Of a stretch of 64,000 nucleotides of DNA, positions 33,765 through 45,299 are shown in pieces. This DNA is from Anaeramoeba flamelloides (taxonomy: Eukaryota; Metamonada; Anaeramoebidae). Both the position numbers and the translations under genes were made by a program. How positions within the stretch are numbered: the first letter of the stretch is position 1; every line of letters begins with the position of its first letter. Location: NCBI GenBank assembly GCA_027625915.1, contig JANTQA010000047.1, positions 19,530,001 through 19,594,000 on the forward strand, written 5' to 3'. The notes under the pieces were generated by a model. The model saw only the letters and a program-made list of their open reading frames with translations, was not told the origin of the DNA and did no database searches.

Positions 33765-34500
33765 CGCCCTGGCTCAAATAGGATGACACAGCTCTAAAAA
33801 ATCTATTATAAATCTATTTGAAGAAAAAATTATTACATTTTTGACTAATGGACAAAATTAATAATTGTCATTTAAATTTTTTTTTTTAATTTCTTTTCCA
33901 AATCTAAAAATAGAAACACAAAATAATACTCTTCCAGTATTTTTAAATAATTCATATTTAGAAACTCTAAAAGTAACTGTTTTTTTAATTTTTTAAGGTT
34001 TATACAATAATTATGAACATAAAACCACTAAAGAAGGATTACATGGGTTTCCTTTCTATGAAACTAGTTGTATTTTCAATATATTTCCAATATTTGTAAA
34101 AATAATATATAACAATAATCCTAGGTTAATAATTTAATATTTCAAATAAAATTGAATTTTTTAGCAGCTAATCTGATTTTTGAGACAAATTTTTGAAAAA
34201 AATTTTTCAACTTTGAATTCTGAATATTTAAAAATCTTTAAAGAAATTTTAGAAGATGATCTCCATTTCAAGATAAAATTTAAAGGTTCAATTATTAAAA
34301 TACATTTTTCTTTTTAAGCTATTGATGATTTCAACTTTTTTTTACTATTTTATTTAATTGAATTTTTAGAGATAATTGAAACTATAGAGTATTGATACAA
34401 TTAACCTTCAATAACAACATGTATTATTATTATACAATTCTATAATCGGTACTAATCTCTTAAATTTTTCAATATATCAATCAATCAAACCTTGGCAATT
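33765..34500 (+). repeat. Dispersed repeat, inverted pair with 54165-54800
   Basis: Bases 33900-34060 match the reverse complement of about 54540-54660 (shared: AAATCTAAAAATAGAAAC, CTCTAAAAGTAACTGTTT, CATAAAACC). A motif like CCTGGCTCAAATA occurs at 33775 and again as CATGGCTCAGATA at 54176 in the same orientation, so it may be a terminal repeat of the element. No coding frame. Confidence 0.45.
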
Positions 34501-34654
34501 CATTTTAATTTCAATTATGCCTTAAAAGTTTTTTTTTTTTTAATATTATCAAAAAAATACATTTATTGCTTATTGAATTAACATTTTATAAAAAAATTAC
34601 TAATTATTCAAAAAAATGTCTTTTTTTTTTTTTTTTTTAATTAAATAGTGAGTA

Positions 34655-35215
34655 CTAAACGTTCACTGTTTTCCGTTAGGTTTTTTTTTTGATTTAAGAA
34701 ATTAACCGAAAATTTAACAAATTTTCGGTTTATTTCTTAAATTAAAAAAACTGTTGTTTGATTTTCAAAAATTTTCTATTTATTTCGCAAATTAAAAAAA
34801 CCGTAGTGCACTTTTCCAGTATTCAAGAGAATTGAGTAAAATCTTTGATTGTATTCCATCATTTTAAAAAATAGGAACTTTTCGTTAGGTTTTCCAGAAT
34901 TTTCTATTTATTTTGAAAATCAATAGATTTTCGTTAGGTTTTTTTTACTTTAGAAATAAACCGAAAATTTATTAAAATTTTCGGTTTATTTCTAAAGTAA
35001 AAAAAACCAAGAACACTTAACAAATTAAAAAAAAAACTCAAAAAAACCTCGAACACTTCACAAATAAATAGAAAACTCAAAAAAACCTAGAAAACTTCAG
35101 AAATAAAATAGAAAACCTTAAAAAAACCTAGAACACTTAACAAATAAAACAGAAAACCTTTAGAAAACCTAGGTACTCTATGGTACTCTATGGCACTCTA
35201 CGGCACTTGGAAGCA
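34655..35215 (+). mobile_element. Multi-hairpin element copy
   Basis: Contains two strong hairpins (AATTAACCGAAAATTT with its partner near 34687-34747; TTTAGAAATAAACCGAAAAT with its partner near 34935-35010) and serial AACCTAGAACACTTAACAAA units. It ends CCTAGGTACTCTATGGTACT plus a degenerate tandem of the same 10-mer. The same organisation is at 61965-62470. Non-coding. Confidence 0.65.
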
Positions 35216-35638
35216 CTTCATGGAACTTTCCTAAATTTTTATTTTAGAAATTTTGATAAAGAATCAGAATTTTCTTTATCCTTTACAAACAACAAGATAA
35301 ATAAAAATTCCGATATTCTTGTTTCCATCAGAAACAATCAAATTGCTTTTTTTATTTTTATTAGAGTTTAGTTTATAAACAATTCATTATTCTTAGTTGT
35401 TGCCCAATACTTTTTTTTTGTTAGAACTTTATGAGGTATTAATATGATCTTGTGTAAAATTATTAACAATTTTGCTGATAAAACATAATTTTTTGGTTAA
35501 AAGAACAAAATTTATTTAATTGCATTTTTATTTATTGTATTCATTAAATTTTAATAACTTAATATTTATACCATAAGTTGTGTTGTACGGCTGAACCAAG
35601 AAAGTTATATTCAAAATCAAGAAGAAGAAGAGGCGGAA

Positions 35639-37612
35639 GTGGAGATCGAAGTAGAAAAAGAAGAAATTCGAAAAAGATCAAAATTAAATTCTTTAAATGA
35701 ATCACAGTTGAAACATTATTTATCTTCAAATCACAAAATAACTTCCAAGAAAATCCAAAAGAAAAAAGAAAAAAGTGTACACAACAAAAGAAAAAAGTAT
35801 CCTCAACAATTAAATAAGATGGGTAATAATAAAGTAACAACAAAAAAACAAAATCAAAAACAAATTTTTAAAAATAAATTGTTTAATTCTTTAATTAAAA
35901 CAGAGCCAATAATTTCACAACCAATTTTAAAAAAAAATTCTAAAAACATTCAAAATAATGAAATTAAAAAAAATAAAAATCTTCAAAATGTAAATAAAAT
36001 TGAAAATATATTTGAGAGCAAGAAGGATACAAACAATAATGAGTCACATAAGGATACAAATAAAAATAATCATTTCATACATACTAAAAATAATTTCGAT
36101 AATAACAATAAAAAAAAAATTAATAAAAATAAAAAACACAACTTCAACAATAATATTAACAATAATTTAAAAAACCCAAATATCAATATCATTAACAACA
36201 TTAATAAGAATAATACGAATAATAAAAATAATTTCAACAAAATTATCATCCCTAAAAAAACAAATAAAAGTAAACACAAAAATAAAAATAATAATACCAA
36301 TCCAATTTTTTATAAAAATATTGAGACGATCATTCAAAAAAAATTTATTTATCAATTAAAAGATTATGAGCCACAGTTAATTACTGTGCAAGAAGATAAA
36401 TCAAACATGACTGAAAGAATTTTAAAAAGAAATCAAAAGCATCCAAAAAAAAAGCACAACCAAGATCACAAGAAAACACTATTTGTAAATTATTCAATTT
36501 TGGTTAATGGAGAATGTGTAACAAAACACCGATTTAAACATTTTATTTTTTTAAGAAAAATACTCTTCAAAACTTTTTTTTCAATTCCCATTCCACCAAT
36601 ACCCTGCATAAGAAAATATGATCCATTTGATCCAAAATTAATAAGACATAGAGAAAAGGTTTTAACAAATTTTTTAATGAGGGTATCAGAGCATCCTGTG
36701 TTATACAAAAGCCGGCTTTTGCATCAGTTTATGACTGCAGATCCAAATATAGAAAACTGGATAAGTACCGTGAAATTACCAAAAATTGCAACATTTTTTT
36801 TTGAAAAATCCATAAAAACAAAATTAATTCCTCTTTCATTCCAATCTGAAATAACGATTGACGATTTTAATATACATATACCAAAGGTTAATCGTGCATT
36901 ATTGGGTTTAAAAGTTCAACTTGACGAAAATATTAAAGTTAAGGAATCCTTTTCATACGCAATAGCAAGGTTCGCGTCATCTATAACATCCTTACAAAAG
37001 GTGGGATCAGAATGGAGAAATAAGGAAATGATCGATCAAGAATCGTACCAAACCTTATTAAACATGTTTAAATTATTCGGGGATATGTCAACTAATCTAA
37101 GTAAAGAAGCCATGTCCCGGCTTGCAAATATTGAAACGGATAATTTGTTATTGGCCATTGAGGAGTGCATCGGTTGGCTTTTAATCATCAAAAATTTAAT
37201 AAAAAGGAGAGAAAATATTAAACAGCGCCTAATCGAAAATAAACTACTCTTAAATAATATGGTTTCCAAGACAAAAAAATATAAAGGCACGCAAAGAATT
37301 GCTAAGGAAGAGAAAAAAATACATTCTCAACAATTGTTGTTTGACAAAATTGAAATTTGTATACTTTCAGAACTGGAATATTTTAGAACTTGTTTCTATA
37401 CCACATTTAGCCTAACTTTAACCGATTTTATTACACAAAAAATTAAATTCCATAAGCAAGTCCTAAATTTATATTCAAACCAATTAAATGATCTGGATAA
37501 AATTAATATCACCTATGGTACATATATATCCGATAAAAACACGAAAAATTCATCTTCAAACCAATCATCTTCAAAAAATATCAGAATTGCACCCAATAAA
37601 CAATTTAATTAA
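35639..37612 (+). CDS. PX-BAR sorting nexin, 5' end unresolved
   Basis: The frame is open from about 35558 but has no ATG until 35819. The acidic EEEEAEVEIEVEKEE stretch before it looks coding, so a short upstream exon is likely; the start given is only a convenient codon. About 270 residues of Lys/Asn low complexity precede a PX domain (about 280-366): NYSILVNG, R-F-K-H-F (the phosphoinositide-contacting R-[YF]-x2-F), the proline loop IPIPPIP, and RHREKVLTNFLMRV with SEHPVLYKS. Residues about 370-615 are helical and match a sorting-nexin BAR region (FASSITSLQKVGSEW, then long helices and a C-terminal FHKQVLNLY helix). PX-BAR nexins bind PI3P on endosomes and shape tubules in retromer or recycling pathways. 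Subtype within SNX1/2/5/6/7/8/30-like proteins is not resolved. Confidence 0.85.
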   Translation: MEIEVEKEEIRKRSKLNSLNESQLKHYLSSNHKITSKKIQKKKEKSVHNKRKKYPQQLNKMGNNKVTTKKQNQKQIFKNKLFNSLIKTEPIISQPILKKNSKNIQNNEIKKNKNLQNVNKIENIFESKKDTNNNESHKDTNKNNHFIHTKNNFDNNNKKKINKNKKHNFNNNINNNLKNPNINIINNINKNNTNNKNNFNKIIIPKKTNKSKHKNKNNNTNPIFYKNIETIIQKKFIYQLKDYEPQLITVQEDKSNMTERILKRNQKHPKKKHNQDHKKTLFVNYSILVNGECVTKHRFKHFIFLRKILFKTFFSIPIPPIPCIRKYDPFDPKLIRHREKVLTNFLMRVSEHPVLYKSRLLHQFMTADPNIENWISTVKLPKIATFFFEKSIKTKLIPLSFQSEITIDDFNIHIPKVNRALLGLKVQLDENIKVKESFSYAIARFASSITSLQKVGSEWRNKEMIDQESYQTLLNMFKLFGDMSTNLSKEAMSRLANIETDNLLLAIEECIGWLLIIKNLIKRRENIKQRLIENKLLLNNMVSKTKKYKGTQRIAKEEKKIHSQQLLFDKIEICILSELEYFRTCFYTTFSLTLTDFITQKIKFHKQVLNLYSNQLNDLDKINITYGTYISDKNTKNSSSNQSSSKNIRIAPNKQFN

Positions 37613-40600
37613 AAATAAAGATAAAAATTCGAAATAATTTTTTTTTTTTTTTGTTCAAACTAATATTTTTTATTATTGATTTTAAAATGAATATTTCAAA
37701 TCAAATTTTAGGTATAAATAAATGTTGTTAAAAAATAATTTATAAAGTTAAATTTTAATATTTTTAAAAAAAAATAATAATAAACAATTAATATATTTAT
37801 TTTATTAAAATTCTAAGTGTACATTAGAATTATGTAATGTCAAAAGAAGAAATCAGTTTTTTTTAAAAAAAGATTTAGAAGGGTTTAATATTTAATTATT
37901 CCAAATTCATGAAATATATCACTTAGAAACTAAAATTATCTAATATTTTCAAATAGAATTAATAATTTGTATGTTTATGAAAAGATTCTAATTTATAGAA
38001 TTGATAAAGAATTATATTTGAAAAAAAAAATTATTAAAAATTTTATAATCAACATATGTCCTTATATAAATTAAACACTATTTTTTTCTGATTAATATTT
38101 TTCGAAATCTAGCATTATAACTTAATTCAATTAACCACTGGGATAAAAATTTTTTTTAGAATAAAAACACTCTCAACTTTTGAATATCAAAAATATTTTT
38201 TGAAATTAGTGTATACTTTTTTATTTTTTTTGTGAAAAATTGGGGCTGAGAAAATTTTGAAATCAAAGAATAAGTTAATATATTTGATTAGAATATTTTT
38301 CCAGAGATTTTATCTTTTTAAATAACTTTTTTTTTGATTTTATCATTTAAAACTAAAAAAAACATTTGAAGACCAAATTAGTCCCTTTTATTAAAATAAA
38401 ATTCCCAGAATTTAGAATTTGTTTTAGTAAATGAGTGAAAATAAGATATTGTATATAATAATATACATAATTTCAACTTTGATTTCAATGATTTTAGCAA
38501 AAAATGTTTTCAAGAAAAAGTTAAATCGAAACTTTATTTATTTTTGTTTTTTTTCTTTTAGTTTTTTTAATTTTTTTAATGGAAGGTATTGGATTAGTTT
38601 TCTATTTTTAGTGTTTTTTGGTTCGTAGGGACATATATACAAAATAGTGTTAAAACAATTTTTCAACATTGTATTTTTTTTGGTTTTTCAAATTTAATAC
38701 TTTTGCAATTGATTTTTAATCCAATTTTTTTTTTTTAATTTTTTGAACGAAGAATTTGTCTAAAGATGAAATAATCCCTCATTTAAATAGTTAAAACAAT
38801 CATACTTAAATGGTAAATATTTGGTTACCTTAAAACCCAAACATTGACCGAAAATACTTTCATAAATAATTTATTCATTACAAAAGTTATTTTGAGATGA
38901 TATAGATTTTTTGTTTCATTGAGTGATTATCATCGATGAATAATAAAGTATTTTTGATTCTAAATAATTTAAAAATAAAAAAAATCTAAATTAAAATAAC
39001 AAAAAAAAGTAAATTTGTTTTCATTAAAAAGTTTTGCAGTTTTTTCAACCATTTTTTTTTAATTTAAATTATTTGGCTTACTATTAAAGTCAGATTAATA
39101 TTTGATGATTTTTTTTTCAATTTTACTATTTTTTAATTGTTGACTTTTGAAAATATAGATATAAAATAAACAATATTATTGAATTAGATACCAGATATCA
39201 TAACTTATTTTCCAAGATCTCGATTAATTTAGAAACGAAAAATCCAATACTCAAAACATCAGTTTTCAAATTTTTACGAATTACCAAAAAATGTCAAAAT
39301 AATTACCCATTGGGAAGATACTTTTATCGTCTTTGAATAATATTTGATTGTTAATTATTTCTTTTTTTTTTTTTTTTTTTGATATTTAGGGTCGATTATT
39401 TTATCTATTAACGAAGTTTAGATTTGTTTAGTTCATTTAATAAATAAAATTATTTTTGAATTTTCTTTTTTTTTTTTTTTTTGTTTTTCGTATTCTTTTC
39501 TATTGCTTTAATTGATGTTTAGAAAATTATTCCGATTAAACTTTTATGTTTTGGTCTAAAGAAATAAATTTCATTTTAGTCTTAATTCATGTTTTATTAA
39601 AATTTTCTCTGAAAAAAAAAAAAAATAATGAAAATTTCACAATATTCATTTTTTTTATTATTTAAAGAGAAAATTCAACCAATTTATATGATTGTTATTC
39701 ATATTAAATCAATGTTTTGAGTTATGAATAAATAGAATTTCTGATTTAAAAAATTAAAAAAAAAATCTATAAAAAAAAATGTAAAAATGAATAATTATTG
39801 TTGTTTTTTCCAAAATCAAAAAAAAAAAAAAAATTGAATTACATTATCAATGAACAATTTTGATTTTTTATTATTATTCAAATCTGGAGTAAATATGGAT
39901 TAAAAAATAAATTTATTAACGATTAATTGAATTTTAAATTTGTTTTTTAAAACTGAGAAAACCAATTGATTAATAATAATTTTTAATTTGTTAATATAAA
40001 TGATAGATAACTCATATCACCTTTAAGGTACGAACTATGCACGAAAGATAAAGCCTACAAAATTTCTAAATTTATGAACATTCATCTGGATTGTTTTTCT
40101 TATTGTTTATCTTCATAGAATTTTATTAGAAACTTTAATTGGTATTTTTTTTGTACCTGAAGTTATACTGACAGTTTTTGAATTAAAAGTGATATTGAAT
40201 GGAAGAATTTCTTGAAAATAAACGAAAGGATCAATTTTTTTTGATCTTGAAGTATTCAATATTTGATTTATACTGATAAAATCAAAAAAATCACAAACAA
40301 TTTTTAGTTCAATTTCCATTTTTCATTAAATCTTTTAAACTCTACTTTTGTAAGCATCTCATCTAAAACTGTTCTTGAAAAAGAATTTTAGAAGGACCAA
40401 CTAATTTAGAATGTTTCTTAAAATTTGAAAGAACGAAATGTATTAATCAAAACATGTGTAAAAAATTTTACAAAATGTAAATGAAAAATGAACTAAAAAT
40501 TGTTTGTGATTTTTCCGAATTTATCAGTATTTACTTGTAATTTTAAAAATAAGACCATAAGAATTACTTCTGTTGACTATTCATATCAACTATCAGAAAT

Positions 40601-41255
40601 TCCTCAAAGTGAGGTTCCAGAAATTAAAGGTGTTTTTTAAATTTTTCTTTTTTAGGTTATTAACATAAAATTCCTTAACAAAAAAGGATCAAGATCTTTT
40701 AACTGAAAATTAAATTGTGGAAAAACTGAACTCTCTAAAAATGATAATTCATTTCTCTAAAGTTGATAAATAAGTTTGATTCTCGGGTTTAATTTAATCT
40801 TTGGACAAATAAGTATTCTTTTACCTTCAGGAGAAAAAACTCGATAAGAGTTTCTATTAGAGCAAAATAATAAAAAAAATAATATCCTATTTAAGAAACT
40901 GAATGTAAACCAAGTATAATAATGGCTCTTTCCAATTCGTCAAATTCCAAACAAAAATGTTCTCTGATATCTTGACTTTCAAAAATATTAAAACATCTTT
41001 ATCCGACCTTTCAACATTTAAATATATACTTTCAACATTTTTTTTGTCATTCTCAAGATTTTATGAATTTCGAAACTCATAATTAATCACAATGTGATGA
41101 ATTTATCAACTTTTAATCAACAGAAGAATAATTTCAAACAGATGAATCCGAGAAATTTATCATTTTTTTTTTTCTGTGTTAATTTTTTTTTTCTATTCTT
41201 AAAAAAAAAATTCACAATTTAAATTAAAAATTCAAAAAAGTACAGGAAAAAGCCA
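37613..41255. other. 3.6 kb very AT-rich stretch
   Basis: No firm gene. It contains long T-runs (39363-39380, 39467-39482) and a region at 40100-40650 with decayed coding signal on both strands. The frame at 38431-38628 starts with ATG but is mostly Phe/Ile/Asn and is not accepted. The PX-BAR stop codon is overlapped by AATAAA, a possible polyadenylation signal. Confidence 0.45.
40100..40650. pseudogene. Decayed coding-like segments in inverted arrangement
   Basis: Minus strand 40319-40113 is a 68-codon ATG frame reading LKIVCDFFDFIS, then ITFNSKTVSITSG and IPIKVSN. Upstream of it, another frame reads TVLDEMLTKVEFKRFNEKW. On the plus strand, 40490-40640 repeats the first motif (LKIVCDFSEFIS) and in another frame reads FKNKTIRITSVD and YQLSEIPQSEVPEIKG. 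The compositions look like former exons of one gene family arranged head to head. I could not identify the family. Confidence 0.3.
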
Positions 41256-44200
41256 ATGAACAACCAAATATATTTTTCAGGAAAAAAAGATTTGTACCAG
41301 CACCTAAGTTCTGATCCATCCCTTTTACCACATTGGTGCGAGATCAATTATATCTTCAAGCCACCAAAAATAAAAAAATTAATTGCAAACAAAATCGGGT
41401 TTCTTTTTTTAAAAAACAACAACCAGATCGAATTTTTTCAAAAGAATCACAAAAAAAATACATTTAATACCTTTTTATTTGACGAAGAAGTTGTGGATAT
41501 CGTTTGTGGGACAAGATCTTTTCTAATTTTAACAGAGTCTGGCAAAGTCTTTTCTTTAGCTGGATTTAAAACAACAAATTACCAATGGAAAAACATTGCG
41601 ATCCCTTTGTCAGATCCTGAAAACAGTTCTTTTAGAGAAATTCGGCTTGTATCATTCTTTACAGAAAACAATTTGTTTGTAAAATCGATCGTCATGGCAC
41701 GCCAAACAAATTTTTTCTTATGTAAAGATGGCAAACTTTATGGAAGCGGCGAAAATAAATCTGGTAATTATCTCTTTCATAATTTATTTGGTTTTTTTTT
41801 TTATTCAAGACCTTTCTTTATTCCATTACATTTTTTTTTTTTTTTTTGTTTTGATTTTGGATTTTATCGATCAAACCAAATGTCTGGAAAAGAAAAAAAA
41901 ATCAGAAAACAAAAGAAAACAAAAGAAAACAAAAGAAAACAATCGAAAAAAAAAGTAAATAAAATCAAAGAAATTCAAAGAAAAGAACCAAGATTTTTTT
42001 TTCCCTTCATTTATTCAAAAGAAATCAATTTCATTTACAATCTTAAGAACGAAATTGGATTGGGATTAGCAATCCAAAAGCTCCCAACAAATTAAAAAAA
42101 AAAATACTTCTTATTAATAACGAAATTTAAACACAAAGGTGTAAAGTTGTTTATAATTTTAAAGTATTTTCACTTCTTATTTTTTTTTTTTATTGACTCA
42201 AAAATGATCCCTAATTAAGATCATAAATTGTCTGGTCTTAAATCAAATTGACAAAAAACAGAAAACAGAAAACAGAAAACAAAAAAAAAAAAAACGTTAT
42301 CAGTTGTTTTCTAAAATTATGAACAAAAAAGTTTGTAAAATAGTTCTATTAAAGTTTTTCAGTTGTTTTATAGAGACCCTTTTGAAAGCTACTCTCCGCA
42401 AACACAAAAAAGCATAATACTTAAAAATTGAAACAAAAAACAAACATTTAATAATTAATCAATAGGACAATTTGGTAAAGGAACATTCTATGGAGAGCAG
42501 ACACCTATTCTTATTTGTGAAAACATCCGAAAGATCTTTAATGGAGGATCGAATGCAAATTCTTTATTTTTCATTACAACAAATGACGAATTGTTTGCTT
42601 GTGGCGCTTCGAATTCAGGAAAATTAGGAGTGGAAATAAATGATGTAGGAAAGCATTTAAAAGTTACAACTATTATCAAAGAAACAACTGTCAATAAAAG
42701 TGATGAAAATAAAAAAGCACGTTCTTCAAAAGATTTTGATCAGAACAACAACCAAAAAAAGAAATTATTTGGGAATTTTTTTTCAAGAAATAAAAAAATT
42801 AAATTAAATACAATCCAAATTTTAGATATCAAAAATGGTTATTATCATTCAATTTTATTAACCAAAGATCGAGAGGTATATTCCTGTGGTAATGGTATAT
42901 TTAATGGCATTGGTGAAGATAAAAGGCTCTTTACTCTAATCCCATCCTTACAAGAGAAGAAATTCATTCAAATTTCTTGTAGTTTACAGACTTTATTATT
43001 GTCTGAAGAAAATGAATTGTATGGATGGGGGTTTTATGAATATAATGAACCAAATAAGCCAATAAAGGGGTGGGATTATCCCCAAAAAATAAAACTCCCA
43101 ACAAATTTTAATATTACATCGAGTTTAAAACTATATTGTGCAGAAGATTTGACACTCATTTACAATTCTTATCAAAAATCTTGTATTGAATTAGACTTTT
43201 TTAATATATTTAAAACAAAGTCCTTTTCTGATTCTAAAATTAAATACCATTCATTTGCAAGTCAGAACAAAAAGAAAAAGAAAATAATAAAAAGAAAAAG
43301 AAATGAAAATACAACAAGAAATAATAACAATAATACGAATATGGACATTAATATGAATATGAATATGAATGAAAATCAAGACAATATGAATAGAGATATT
43401 GATATCGATAGGAATATGAATATGAAAAATAAAAAATTTGAAAAAACAAATGAATCAACTGAAAACGAGAATGAAATAGCTGTTCATAAAATTCTAATTG
43501 AATTAAGAACTAATTTAAAAATAAACGAAATACAAAAAATTGTTTTAAAAAATTGTTTTACGAAAATGGAAATAATTAATTTTTTAAAATGGGTTTATTT
43601 AGATCAAATAAATGATGAAATTTTACTTCAAAAATTTTTTAATTCCTTAGATTTATCTTTCCCCCCTCAAAATAAATTAGAGCAAGATTTAGAAAATTTA
43701 TATAATGATGAAGATTCAAAAGATTTTTTAATTTTAATACATAGAAATAAAAAAGAATATAAGGAAAATAAAAGAAAAAGAAAAAAAGGCAATAATAATA
43801 AACAGAAGAAAATTAATAAAAAAATTAGTAATAGCAATAAAAATACAAATACAAATACAAATTCAAATTCAGATTCAAATACAAATAAAAAAATAAATAC
43901 AAATACAAATAAAAATACAAATACAAATATAAATAAAAATACAAATGCAAATATAAAGAGTGTCAATAATTTAAAAGGTGGTGGCAATGATCTTGGCGAT
44001 GATGAAGAAGAAGAAAAGAAAAAGAAAAAACAAAAAGAAAAAGAAAAAAAAAGAAAAAATAAATATTTAGAAATAAAGGTTCACAAATTTATATTATTTA
44101 CTAGATCTGGACTTTTTAGAGCACTGTTTGAATTTACTGAAAATAATATCCCAACTCAAATTAAAGATTATTCTGAAAAATCTTTCAAAAGTTTACAAAT

Positions 44201-44363
44201 TTTAATTAAATTCCTTTATACTGGGAAAATTCAATTAGATAACGAGGGATATGAAAACCTTCATTTAATTCTTGAAGAATTAAAAGACGCAATTGAATAT
44301 TTCCAATTAAACGAAAAATCGTCTTTAATTAACCAATTTAAAAACAGTATTGAAAAAAATTAA
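41256..44363 (+). CDS. RCC1-repeat plus BTB protein, two exons
   Basis: Exon 1 is 41256-41763 (ATG, phase 1 end at SG-GTAATT) and exon 2 is 42466-44363 (acceptor ATCAATAG); the join restores NKSGQFGKGTF, a normal RCC1 turn. Total 801 residues. Residues 1-400 hold degenerate RCC1 blades: FLILTESGKVFSLAG, NFFLCKDGKLYGSGENKSG, LFFITTNDELFACGASNSG, HSILLTKDREVYSCGNG, TLLLSEENELYGWG. The BTB part is split: an N-terminal piece near 505-580 (VHKILIELRTNL, ending in a helical WVYLDQ), a long Lys/Asn low-complexity insert, and a C-terminal piece from about 700 (VHKFILFTRSGLFRALFEF, then LIKFLYTGKI). RCC1 propellers bind GTPases or chromatin, and BTB domains dimerise and can recruit Cullin-3. That it is a Cul3 adaptor is inference. 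Confidence 0.88.
41764..42465 (+). other. Intron of the RCC1-BTB gene (702 bp)
   Basis: Donor GTAATT, acceptor ATCAATAG, phase 1. It begins in frame, so the exon-1 frame reads on for 110 codons into basic low-complexity sequence (repeated AGAAAACAAA units at 41915-41945 and 42255-42280); that extension is not protein. Joining the exons restores an uninterrupted RCC1 repeat. Confidence 0.85.
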
Positions 44364-45299
44364 ATTTTTTTTTAAATATATAAAACCTCTAAAATTAATT
44401 TTTTTTTTTTTTTTTTAAATTATTTGTGTATCATAATTTTAAAGAAAAAAGTTACTTTTTTATTTGGAAAGTTTTTAATTAGATTTATTTTATGGGAATT
44501 TGGGATTATTTAATTTTAAATCATTAGACAAAATCAAAGATTTAGCTTTAATCATTATAATTCTATACAATTGACAATAGGTTTTTTTTTAAATTATTCG
44601 TTTGATAAGAAGGTATACTAGATGATTCTAATTAAAATATCAATTCAAATAAATTTGTCTTTTGTTCTTTTTACTTTTCCTATTTGTCTTATAAAATAGA
44701 TAAATATTCAAACTTGAAAAATCTAAATATTGTAAATCACGAAAAATATTCAAGTATCCAAAAAACATTTGGAAAGAGGGTAAAAGAACAATTCACATTT
44801 TTAAAATATGAGAATCGTAATTTTATATTTAATATTCCAAATTTATTAGGATAAATGATCCCACCTATCTTAATCAATAAGTTATCATTTTCTTCTAGGC
44901 TAAGCTAAAAAAAATGACAAAAAATAACATATCTACAAAGAGGGTTTAATTAGCTTATACTTTAGATCAACTTCTTGTCACTTGAGCAACAAAAAATGAC
45001 AATTTGAAAATAGTGAATTGTTAATTAAGAGTAAACAAAATTACCTTTGAGGATGATGAAAGAGTTTCTAATTATCAAAATTAGAAGAGTTGTGGGATAA
45101 ATCAAAGTAGTGAATTTTGAAGTACATCAAAATTAACAGCTTATACTAATATTTGAAAAAAAATGTTAATTAAAAGTGTTCTTTTAATCATCTAACTTAT
45201 ACAATTTGAATATCTTTAACAAACAATAATAATAAAAAATATCAGCTTAAAATTTTTTGATCAAATTGATCAATTTGTTTGAGTTTGATATTTTACAGA

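Larger units (their letters stand above)
32171..35638. other. 3.4 kb repeat-rich stretch
   Basis: Holds MITE-B copy 4, a repeat shared with 54.2-54.8 kb (33765-34500) and a multi-hairpin element (34655-35215). At 35252-35370, behind a possible acceptor (TTTTATTTTAG), a stretch reads NFDKESEFSLSF and IRNNQIAFF before a stop. It might be an upstream exon of the sorting nexin or of a gene broken by the hairpin element, but is too weak to call. Confidence 0.4.

Noticed and set aside
36070-37290. Minus-strand frames opposite the sorting nexin
   Set aside because: Shadows of the PX-BAR reading frame; Leu/Phe-only composition and no domain.
43667-43987. Phe/Val/Leu-rich minus-strand frame
   Set aside because: Antisense of the Asn/Lys repeats in the RCC1-BTB gene.
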